Assembly: GCA_002633005.1 (NCBI GenBank)
Contig: NMRA01000123.1
Location: 228,621-266,317 of the forward strand
Reading direction: 5' to 3'
DNA: 37,697 nt
Origin: Phoronis australis
Taxonomy: Eukaryota > Phoronida > Phoronidae
The translations under genes and the position numbers were made by a program. The notes beneath the pieces are model-generated. The model was not told the DNA's origin, ran no database searches, and was given only the letters and a program-made list of their open reading frames with translations. Of this stretch, positions 1-9,779 are shown piece by piece. The stretch's first letter is position 1, and each line of letters opens with the position of its first letter.

Positions 1-49
1 GGTGATGGAGGAACAGATAAACTCAAGCGCCTGTGAAGTCAACCACAGG

Positions 50-140
50 AACAAAAAAAAATTACGGGTGGTTGCATTTCAAACTTATAAAAAATTACGG
101 GTGGTAGGCTGAAGAAATAAATGAAAAATATGGGTGGTGG
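50..140. repeat. Imperfect tandem A-rich/GGGTGGT repeat
   Basis: Three spaced copies of an A-run followed by a (TTA/TAT)CGGGTGGT-like word occur at about 55-73, 88-106 and 123-140, roughly 34 bp apart. The word reappears loosely near 5810-5825 (AAAAACGGGTGGCGG). It is a degenerate minisatellite or the edge of a dispersed repeat cut by the window start. No coding potential is seen. Confidence 0.45.
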
Positions 141-1840
141 GTGCGAAAAAAAGGTGCCTCCCTCCCTCCCATACAGATTTTACTGGAACAGCCCTAACGT
201 CTTTCTACGGTACTTCAGTTGTAATATCCAACACTAGATGTAATTGATGCAGCTAATGCATTGAAAAAAGGTCGCACACATACAAGAGATTTCTAGTCTG
301 TCACTTGTAGAAAGTTAGTGGGCAAATTCTTGGAAAGAGAGCTTGAATCAAAATAACTTTAGCATAGCTAGAAGTAAAGAGTGGATAGAGATGATTGAGG
401 CAGGGTTTCCCCTGGGTTTTGAAAAGAGCGTGGTGGTGAATGGCCAAAACGGGGTGCAAAATCCGTTGCTGCACGCAAATATGAAAAGTGGGATCCCCCT
501 ATTGCCTGGGTTTCGAAAGGAGTATGGGAGGGTGGGAGACCTTCTCCAGGCAAAATTTGAAAAACTAGATGCAATTGGGTGCAGTTTGGTGCATTATACA
601 AGTCTACTCATCATAGGCAAGACAAGACCTTAACCTGAGCATCATGTAGTGGAAGTATCTGGGTAAAGGATACTGCGCAAGACAAACTGGCAATGAAGTG
701 TCCGGCACAGTGACTAGTGAGATCTCTGTCGAGACACAGTTGTAGATGCACTTGAGTACACACAAAAGTGTTAAAATTCAATTATCCACAATGTGACGAA
801 CGAAGAGCAAAAAATATTTTAACTTTTTATACGCAATAAACTAATTTGTGTAACGAAACTTCCGTTGATATCGTCTTGCTAAACATAAATAGGTGATAGT
901 GGATTGACGTTGGCCGCCGTAGCAGACGATGTATAATCCAGTCCATGCAGACGAATCTGAGACTGGTTTCCATTCAATGTAGCCACTTTGGCGCAGGGAT
1001 ATGGTTGCTTAAACAGTTGAATGTCGCACCCTGCAGAATAATTCACAATATCTTTCGTTTCGTAAAGTTGGACACGATAAAATGAATGAAGCAGAAAGCA
1101 GGGCTTGGAATGACCGATGACAGAAAAGCGTAAATTTTTACAGCCAAAACATGCACGCTTCCCAGTCTTGAAATAGTCGATGTGGACCTTTACCGACAAA
1201 AATCGGGACTAAAAAACGGTACCACCTCCAGAAGTGTGCGTCTGCGTCTTTAGCTTGTCCGTCCACTCCCACCTCCACAATTTTTGGCTGCAGAGTCGTA
1301 GTATTTGTCACCGCGGTTTACAATCACAAGAGACGCACCGTTTTGCCGAGAGCAGAGCCAATGAAAAATCCACCACGCTATCCCAGATGCCCCGGCAATG
1401 TTGACAATTTACTTTCCTTCGAAACATATAGAGCAACTTCCGCTTTTCGAGGTGAAAGTCGTCAGCAACGCCGCGGTAAGAAAGAAATTTGCCGCGGAAA
1501 TTTTATATCAAATCAGATTTTTTTTAACGCGGACAGAACATTTGAAAAAAGCGGAACTCCGCGTTTCCGCGGAAAATTCCAAGCCTTGAGAAAGCTTACT
1601 TTTCCTTACTTCATTAGCGAGCCCTGGCGCGCTTTCCCAATTTAGAAAATTTGTATCAAGGTCGTTGCCTGGTCCCCGGCTGTATTAAGTTTATGTGCCT
1701 TATCGTATAACCAGGCAGAGAGGAGGTACGAAAGGGGATTGAATGATTGCCTTTTCGGGACACAATTCAAGATCCCATTGTAAAATGATTATTTTTGCCT
1801 TTCGATCCACAAACGACAAAAGGTGCCGTGTGACTTGTAC
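141..1840. other. Gene-free stretch, nothing recognised
   Basis: Short open frames are present (for example 343-633 plus and 879-1199 minus), but none matches a family I recognise, none has plausible splice partners, and composition is that of the surrounding intergenic DNA. I see no RNA gene or mobile-element ends here. Confidence 0.5.
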
Positions 1841-1922
1841 TTATTCATTATTACTAGCAATCATTTTTACTTACAATTCATTTTATTAGCAATCATTTTT
1901 ACTAACAATCATTTTTACAAGC
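1841..1922. repeat. Imperfect tandem repeat, ATCATTTTTACT-like unit
   Basis: Four degenerate copies of a unit of about 17-20 bp containing AGCAATCATTTTTACT follow one another. It is a short AT-rich minisatellite with no associated gene. Confidence 0.6.
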
Positions 1923-2014
1923 GTTTGCGTGGCGGTGAAGTTTACCCGTCACGATTAGGTGTGTGACAGTCAATTTGAGTATGGAGCGTGGCAGGCCGCC
2001 CAGAAGTTTATACA

Positions 2015-2034
2015 CAGGGGAAACCCTGTGAGGT
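2015..2034. other. Short hairpin with GAAA tetraloop
   Basis: CACAGGG-GAAA-CCCTGTG forms a perfect 7-bp stem closed by a GNRA-type tetraloop; weaker TATA/TATA pairing lies further out. It is a good local RNA fold but could be chance. No flanking snRNA or riboswitch features are visible. Confidence 0.35.
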
Positions 2035-2795
2035 ATATACTGGTATCATCCATGTGCGATAATGTTTGTAGGAGATATGAAGTACTGAGGGACCCAGCAA
2101 CTAGACTTTCACCTAACGTGTTACTGTGATAAATTCTGTTAACGTCACACTTTTCTAATCACTAATTAGAATTCAAATCCAATTCAATTACAATGACTTT
2201 TATTTCCCTTTTGTGTTATTGGTCTTTTTAAATAAATCAACAAATTCGGTGAAGATCTCAACATTTTGTGAAATAAACTCGGTCTTTAAAATAAGTAAAA
2301 CAGGATGGTATTTAAAGTGAAAACCCATGAATATTAACGTTGGGTTTCTATGTGTCTTGCCGGTGATTTGGGAAAATGTAAAACAAGACATGCGCCATTC
2401 CAGTCTTCTCTCGTTTCTTTACATTAGCAGACCAAATAATAGTCTCAAATTTTAATAATGAAATGAATTTTGTTTTTACAATATTCTACATCTTACCATA
2501 CTTACTATCACCATATAACTTACAAAATGTGGTATGAATCGCCCAAACAACTAATAATGCGCCTCGTTTCTTCGTCTTCCCTCTCGCAAATGAAATACCC
2601 TAGTTTCTCGGGTCGATAACCTTCACCACCACAGGCTGCCATTCATGAGAAGCGTGTACGTGAACTAGGCAATTGCGACGATTGTGAGCCAATCACTTTT
2701 GAGCCTTCAGAAGCCCACGTGTGTGAAGTCGCAGTGCGCATGTCCACGCTTTGCCTCTGGCACCTCTCCATCACCAGGTGGCGAAACCGGGTGTG

Positions 2796-2918
2796 CGTTC
2801 AGTTGACGCTACTATGACTTACGTACGCTACGACCGGCTAAAATCTAGTCAAAGTCACGTGTTCTAATTTGAAATACACGGCAATATCTCACGTAATTTC
2901 GCCTAGCGTTACTGCACG
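2796..2918 (-). mobile_element. Fold-back/MITE element, copy A
   Basis: The ends form terminal inverted repeats: CGTTCAGTTGACGCTA on the left and, read as reverse complement, CGTGCAGTAACGCTA on the right. Read on the minus strand, the interior (AATTACGTGAGATATTGCCG, then ACACGTGACTTTGACTAG) is nearly the same as the element at 24192-24333, which lies in opposite orientation. It has no coding capacity. A non-autonomous DNA transposon is the simplest reading. I could not define a clear target-site duplication. Confidence 0.7.
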
Positions 2919-4217
2919 GGAGGCGGCTTGTACTCCAGTCGTGTTCGTCGAATCAGTTTTGACCCGTTTCGACCGTACGGTGGATTTATCATTTATAGGG
3001 TTTACTTTGCTTTGTGTTAGCAACATTATAAAACCTCTCTGAGATTTGAAATTTTGTTGTGATATTTCCCCAGCTTCATCATGCTCCTTTGTCATAATGT
3101 CTATCTCAGGTGGGATCCCAGTGCAGTCAAATGACAAACCATTACGGGTAGTAGTACCAAGATACGCACTTTTCAGCTTGGTGGCTGTGGTGCATGGCTA
3201 TCTCAGATTTTGACTCCCGAGTTTCCTACGTCTGGCCACCTGTTGGATCTCGACACTCTAGTGATGAGTCCCAGGAAATTGTTGTTTTCAAGGACATTTT
3301 ATTTTATGTTTTTTTTTTTTATTTATTTCAACCTAATGGACATTATTTTGTTTCGTATCAGAAGTACATTTTTGTTATTCATAAACCGTAGGCTGGCGTT
3401 CAACTGAACTTTTCTCCCGGTCAAAATCTGAGAGATTCGATCGGCACAGGGAAGGGCACTGGATTACTGCCGGACTCAAAGCCTTGGTCGAGTTGTCGTC
3501 AATAAAAATAAACTGTTGAATTACTTTTTGACGTGTACCTCTAGTATACACTATGTCTGAGAGTTAGAGAGAGCTCATTTTGAAGTTGTTCAAACATGAC
3601 ATTTAGATTTATGAAGCTTTAAAAAAGAATTTGAGTTATTTTTGTAAATACCCTATTTTTGCAACTACCACACCAGACTTGTAATCTTTTGTAGCCATAC
3701 CAGTACGACTAAGTGATCATGCTACCTTCAAAATTAAATGAAAGCTACCTTTATGGAATGAAACTACAAAAAATGCCAAGTTCATAAGAAGGTAGGCCTA
3801 ATTTAAATGTCTTTAAGCTGTGAAGAGATACATTCGTACGAATTAAGAAAAGTGACCCATCGGTGTAAAGTGCCATCGGAGTGAGAATATACTGGGCCTA
3901 CATTTTTATTGCGTTTTTACTCGATCGTTAATCGATTAAAATGTCAAGGAATCATGAACATCCAGAGTAATGGCCCTTCGGATTAACTTTAATATTTAGA
4001 CTACGTGTCAGTCATTTGGGGAAGTTAGGCAGTGATTACTAGTGAACTTCGTTCGCGGCTTATTTCGGACACAGTTGGTGACTGGTTGTACATGGAACCA
4101 CAGTTATTAACATTGACGTTTCATCAATAATTGACACAGCAGCAATTTCGCTAGAAGTGCAGAAAATGGCATAAGCCAAATATGTAATAGCCACAGACAA
4201 GACCTGTGCCGTCTGCC
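2919..4217. other. Gene-free stretch, nothing recognised
   Basis: AT-rich non-coding DNA. The open frames at 2889-3137 (minus) and 3194-3407 (plus) overlap, are short, and show no domain signature. A T-run near 3308-3322 is low-complexity. Confidence 0.5.
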
Positions 4218-4424
4218 TCAAGTGGACAATAGCTCAGCTGACAGCTCACGCCAATGTTTAACGTCATTCAATGAACCAGTCATATTTTCACGCCTTGGCG
4301 TAAGGCAAGGAGTGTACGCAGAATTGCACTACCGACTCCTTGGCGAAAGCTGTCAAATCAGCTATGGGTCAACCTCGTCCCCATAAGCCTCTTGGGGACG
4401 AGGCTGAGCTAAGGGTCACTTGAA
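4218..4424. mobile_element. Putative fold-back element with nested hairpin
   Basis: The left end (CAAGTGGACAATAGCTCAG) is the imperfect inverse of the right end (CTGAGCTAAGGGTCACTTG). Further in, AGCTGACAGCT...CGCCAA pairs with TTGGCGAAAGCTGTC...AGCT. An 11-bp perfect stem, CCTCGTCCCCA / TGGGGACGAGG at about 4370-4400, interrupts the right arm. No ORF lies inside. This is a plausible MITE with a secondary hairpin insertion; no target duplication was identified. Confidence 0.45.
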
Positions 4425-4808
4425 ACTGACAGCTCAGCTGGGTCGCCTGACTCTTGTCGTTTGCGGTGGCCCCAACGGTTTATTTCAAAAAGTTTGGCCG
4501 GTGTAGAAGCTGTCACAAGCTTTCCTCCAAAAAGTAAAAATTATACATCTACTCTGCATTTGATTTGAGACAATCCTTGACTTATGCTGAAACCTGGCCC
4601 AAACCTGGGCAAAGAACGAGTCATTGTATATTCAAATTTTATTGTGAAAATTTAGCAAGAACGTATATGCACCTAAGGAACCAATCATCTGAGCGCCCCT
4701 GAGTGGAGTCAGCTGCTTTCATAGGCCGCACTTGATTGACATTGCCGGTTCCGCCGGGTGAACTAGCTCATTGGATCTCGATAATGACATCCTGCTTACG
4801 CTAGACCT

Positions 4809-4933
4809 ATCTGGGTAGAGTTCGGCAGCTGTTTCGCGAGTAGCGCTACTAGAAAATGTACCCGACAACATCTCGCGTAATCTCGGGAAGTCTTGTTTAT
4901 CAGCGAGTTCCTAGCCTTTGACTCTACCCAGAT
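4809..4933 (-). mobile_element. Fold-back/MITE element, copy C (divergent ends)
   Basis: Terminal inverted repeats ATCTGGGTAGAGT(T/C) occur at both ends. Read on the minus strand, the interior (GGCTAGGAACTCGCTGATAA, AAGACTTC, CGAGATTACGCGAGATGTTG) resembles the core of the elements at 24192-24333 and 2796-2918, although the outer termini differ. It is non-coding and probably belongs to the same non-autonomous family or to a chimaera sharing the core. Confidence 0.6.
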
Positions 4934-7900
4934 GTCTTAGCCGGTGGACCTGGTAAAGTCAAACAAGTACACATTTAGATTGTTCTTCGGCCATTGATAT
5001 AGGGCCTATACGGCGGACGTCGATTAGAATTTTCCTAACAAGTAAACGCATTAAAACTGGCACACACAGCACCATTTTAAAATGTCACCAACCATCAGTT
5101 AACACTAAAAGCAATTTCTCAAAACACCACATACTCCAGTTATTTGTCAGACACCTCGGACCCCAACACAAGTCTAGACCTCACCTCATGTATTAGGCCA
5201 CCTACTCAAGATTTAAAGTAAATGCCCGTCTTGATCACAAAAGGTCACTTTTTTAAAATTCAATACAAACGTTCAATCAATTAAATCAACATATTTAAGG
5301 TTCAAGAGATAGACACCCTGGAGAACATTTTTAGTCACACGACCGCGTTTATTCCGGAATAGCCCCAATTTCCAGTGTTTGTACGAGAATAGAAAATTAC
5401 GTTTCAGTATCTCACATAACTACTATGGTATTGCAGGCAAAGAAAACGGCCGTCTCATTTTCAAGTCCAGTTCTGGGGTAGAAAGACCATGACAGGAAAT
5501 TCTGGGTGAATGTGGGATATGAAGAGATAAGAACAGAATCTGAGCCAAGCTTTGTGCGAAAATTCACATCTGAGTGGAACGTATGGCATGCTGTGTAAAA
5601 GTTAAAGATCAAGCGTTTTTTGGAATTACCTTGAAGTCGCGAACACGCGTTTCTGCCAATCACGATGGGTTTTGCGAAATAAAAGTTTTATGACTTGAAA
5701 ATAAGTATTTAAAAATGTGACCCTTGGTTAAGAAGGTGAGCGACTTGGCATCCTAAATACGATCTCTCTCAAACCGTCGTATGAAACACGTCAGCGACAA
5801 TAATATAAAAATAAAAACGGGTGGCGGTGTTCCTCCAAACGTGCGAAGCCGTTCTAGCTAAGCCCCATACTACCGCCATTTATTACGATAAGTCAAAATC
5901 AAGTAAATCGAGCTTGCCATGGCAAATCTACATAACTGGACAGGCCTATAGTACACCAGCACGACCAACTGGCCTAGTCACGTGACACATATCTGGCCAA
6001 TAAGGACTAAAGACACCACCACATTGTCCCATTATAGTTTGTTTTAGGTGGTGAGTCAGGGAGGATACACCTTTAAAGAAGCTGCAGAGCAAGATCAGTA
6101 CATCAACTTGGTCACAAACCTACATGCTCTTTGAGAACAACTTACGTTTAGCTTTTGAAATCAGGCACAACAAGCCACGTGGAAATCTTCTGGCGGCCAT
6201 ACTTGGCAGACAACTGATCCTACTAACACATGGCTAACTCAACATGTCAGTTCTCATGTCTAGAAATCATTCTTAATCGGAGGAAGCCATAAAATATAAC
6301 CTAAACAACTTGGTTTTTGAAAGCAAGGCGCAGATTTTTGCCCCTTTAAAGTCCCAAGCAATTAACTATTTCAAGCTAAAGAGCTGGAGAAGATGCAAAG
6401 TGAAATTCAAATATATATATTGTTAAAAGGATACTAAACCCTGTTTTGATGATTTCAACCAATCCCTTTGCGTTTCCTACTAATGCATCACTGGCATCAA
6501 TCTCGAAAGATAACAACAGGAATCGACTAAAAACTCGTTCTCTCTATTTCACAAATTGGACATCACGGTGGATGGCCTTTTCCCCACAGTTGCCCCGGCT
6601 GTAATTCGCTAAAAGCTTACCTCATGCTAGCCCATTTAGCAGACTTTGGAAGGAGTTTTCAAATTTCCCTCCAAATTTCTGAAGGTTGTCGAGTTACAGA
6701 GCATTGTTTCGTTTCAGAGAACTGGACAGGAAAGTCGTCTTTAGTATCTGTTACTAGGCCAAAACTGGGTTTAGTATGCTTTTAAGGGCTCCTCAGAACA
6801 AGCTCCACAGGGTCTGTGTTATCCTGCATAATTAGGAGTACAAACTCACCACCAAAGGGCTCCACCCAAAACACTGAATCAAAACAATGGTTTTCAGATA
6901 ATGTGGCTGTATGGGGCTTCAAATGACCTTGTTCCCTACATAGTTGTTTTTTTTTTTTCATTTGTCTAAGTAGCTTTCAGTTTCTATCATACCAAGGACT
7001 TTCTATGCACATGGAACCCAACAGCACTCTACAGGAACTCCTGGGTTTTACTATGCTGCCACTGTCTACACAGGAAAAAGTAAAGCAACTATCTAACAAT
7101 AGAATAGAGAATGTTTTCATTACGCAGGCAATTAAAAGAAAGGTACAGTACAAACCAAAAGTAATGGGATAAAATTAACCAGAATCCCTAGTCCCCTGAG
7201 CGGAAGTTGAACTCATCCGAGTAACCTTCCCTCATGACTGAATTTCAAACTTGAAGGAATTAACAGTAAAATTAGTAAGGTGGCCCAGGCAATCAGTAAT
7301 TAAAAAACTTTTCTTGCCATAATTTTTGATCCAGTCATTTTAGCATTTGACAGAATTGACAGTCGTGATAAGGAAACGCTTTTTGTCAGATTACTTTTGT
7401 TTTGTACTGTAGGGTCTGACCAGTGCTAACTCCCTGTTCTGGTCACTTGCTGCACAGAGGGAAGCACTTCTATTGAGTGGGTATAGGGAAACATTGGCTA
7501 AAATCTATTTGTCGAACTATTCTACATTACTGTTAAACTTTCCACAAAATCCTTACAGTAGGCCCATATGTGGTTGGTGAGGACAGAAGCCATTGCAACA
7601 GGCTCTTTCAAATTCTGACAAATGTTGCACCAATAACACTACACGATGTCTTACACTTCAGTGGTACGGTGGCGAAGCTTGGCCACAACACTCTTAAACA
7701 AGGGTAAGAAACAATATATATACACAGCAAGCTTTAACGCTTGACTATTAAATCCACACACATGCACACACATGGACAAAAACTAGCTGGCATCCTAAAA
7801 CAATCATTAACATACAAGTCGGCTAAATTGACAATTTTAACGAGTCTACACAGAACTCAAACCAAGTTTAAAACAATAACAAAATACAATTTCCAAAAAT

Positions 7901-8036
7901 ACAAAAGCTTAAATGTTGGAAACTCAGGCACAGATCTCAGAGGTGGGGAGCTGCGGCTCATTACTCTTCTTCAGAAGTCCGTAACATTTTTTCAAACAAA
8001 AGTTGACGAGAATCAACCAATTGTTAAATCTCTTTT
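4934..8036. other. Gene-free stretch, nothing recognised
   Basis: No domain-bearing frame is seen. The longest frames (5412-5663 minus, 7741-8130 plus) look like chance: compositionally biased, with no recognisable motif or splice partner. A poly-T run lies near 6949-6958. The stretch is immediately downstream of the zinc-knuckle gene on its strand. Confidence 0.5.
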
Positions 8037-9667
8037 TTTATTGTGCAACCAGCCTTATTTGTGCATTCAGCATGGAAAAGTAGAAAAGTCGCGGAAAAGA
8101 ATTCAGAATTCTGTAAGAATTATCTGTTAACCCTTCAGAAATTTGTATTTTTTACAGTTAAAACAAATGACGACAGATATATTGGAGAGCATACATTGCA
8201 ACTTTTCTAACATTGCAGTATTTAAATCAAGTTCAAATGTAAGCTGCTATTCCCATGGAACTTCTGTTGAGGAAATCCCAAATTTGCGCCTGAAGCTTCC
8301 AGTAAAATAAGTTACGCATTGATTATTACAATTATCTGCCAAACAGCCATAAATAACTCTTTTAAATATCTAAACCTAATAACACACACAACTACAACAA
8401 TTAAAAAGAAATAGTAAAGTGATAGTGGACAATGGTCTAGTCTAGTAGCGGTAACTAGGTCAAGTCAAACTCACCAACTTCAAAGTGGGTCAAATCGATT
8501 TAGAAGTGCTGACTTCCTGTTGGAGCAATCAATGAACTCCATTCTGTTTACGGTGTGAAATCATGTGTAACTGGGAATGCTAATCAAAACAAGAACCACA
8601 GATGGCGTTGCATGTCGAGAGCTTCATTCCTCAAGAACTTGACATTCAGGTTTTCTGCAGTACACGCCAAAGGTAACCGAACAAAGTGACCAGGAATACC
8701 CCCATCACGATAGCCGAGCACAAGTGGGATTTCCGGTCTCGATGACCGAGTTCAACATGAGATTAGCGAAAACACGACAGAGAAAGGGTATTTTGGCTGA
8801 TTACTTTGGGCAGTGTATGGATGAAAAGTGTTACGGGACAGGTAAATGAGAAAGAGCATGCTCCACCTACAACCCGTACATCAGAAAAAGAGACAAGGAT
8901 GAGTGCATCGAGACTTGACGATGATGTCACAACAGACACACTTGGGTTACTATTGAGAGTCCGTAGAACAATATAAGGACTGCCTAATGCTGGCTGAAGA
9001 CAATACCTTTGACACGGCACAAGTTGACACTGCGCAGACGTTGCCTCAATACTTATTAATTTCTGTGACGTACAGGAAAATTGTGGAGAGGCAAAAGTGT
9101 TCGGCCACAAGCCACTTCTGCTATTAATCCAGTGCACGAGTATCAATTTGCAGCCTCTTAACTTCTGTTTATACGAGTACTTGGACCCACGTCAGTTTCC
9201 TGGGCATCAATAGCGCATGTAAAACTATATAACAAACATTTTGTAATACTACCATGACCTAATTGTGAACCAAACTAAAAGCAAGTATTTATCATGACAG
9301 TGAATTACGCCTCCTCCCGCCCAGCAGCCTTTAACAGCAAACACCAAGAAATCCATAATTTTACTAAAACGCACTTATCCAAAACAATCAATACCTCCCT
9401 ACAGCATTTAACAATATGCCGAGTTTCTCACTCGGGGTAAATCGAAACACAACAGTGCACTGCTTGATCAGCTACTCAGTAAGCTGATACTAAACACAAT
9501 GCAAAACAAGTTTACAAAAGTTTAAACCAGAACAATGTCTATCTAAACTCATGTCAATTATTACGTTCTCACTTTGAAAACAAACAGAAACCCATAAACA
9601 AGCTACCAAAAAGTGAGAATGATTTTGCAACCATGGTGTTTTGTTGCACCACCAGACATTGTCTGCT
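8037..9667 (-). other. Possible 3' UTR of the zinc-knuckle gene
   Basis: Below the TAG stop at 9668, the first minus-strand AATAAA I could find by eye is at 8037-8042 (TTTATT on the plus strand). If it is used, the 3' UTR is about 1.6 kb. This is inference from one hexamer; transcript data could place the end elsewhere. Open frames here, such as 8763-9146 minus, have no recognisable domain. Confidence 0.3.
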
Positions 9668-9779
9668 CTAGTTGTCCGGGCAGTCGCGAGCGAAGTGACC
9701 AGGTTGACCACACGTGTAACATTTCTGTTCATCATCTTCCTCCTCACAATCTCGTCGTAAGTGGTCAGTACTACCACAC
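9668..9779 (-). CDS. Zinc-knuckle gene, last coding exon
   Basis: The acceptor TTTGGTGTGCAG precedes 9779. Joined in phase 2 it completes [14 protein letters not shown], then encodes an acidic linker and the eighth knuckle [14 protein letters not shown], ending P-D-N-stop (TAG at 9670-9668). The exact restoration of knuckle spacing at the junction is strong evidence for the splice. Confidence 0.9.

Noticed and set aside
343-633. 96-aa plus-strand frame
   Set aside because: No known family motif, no splice partners, overlapped by an equally long frame on the other strand.
7741-8130. 129-aa plus-strand frame, one of the longest in the window
   Set aside because: Lys/Thr-biased composition from AT-rich DNA, no motif, no ATG at its start, and it overlaps the probable 3' end of the zinc-knuckle transcript on the other strand.
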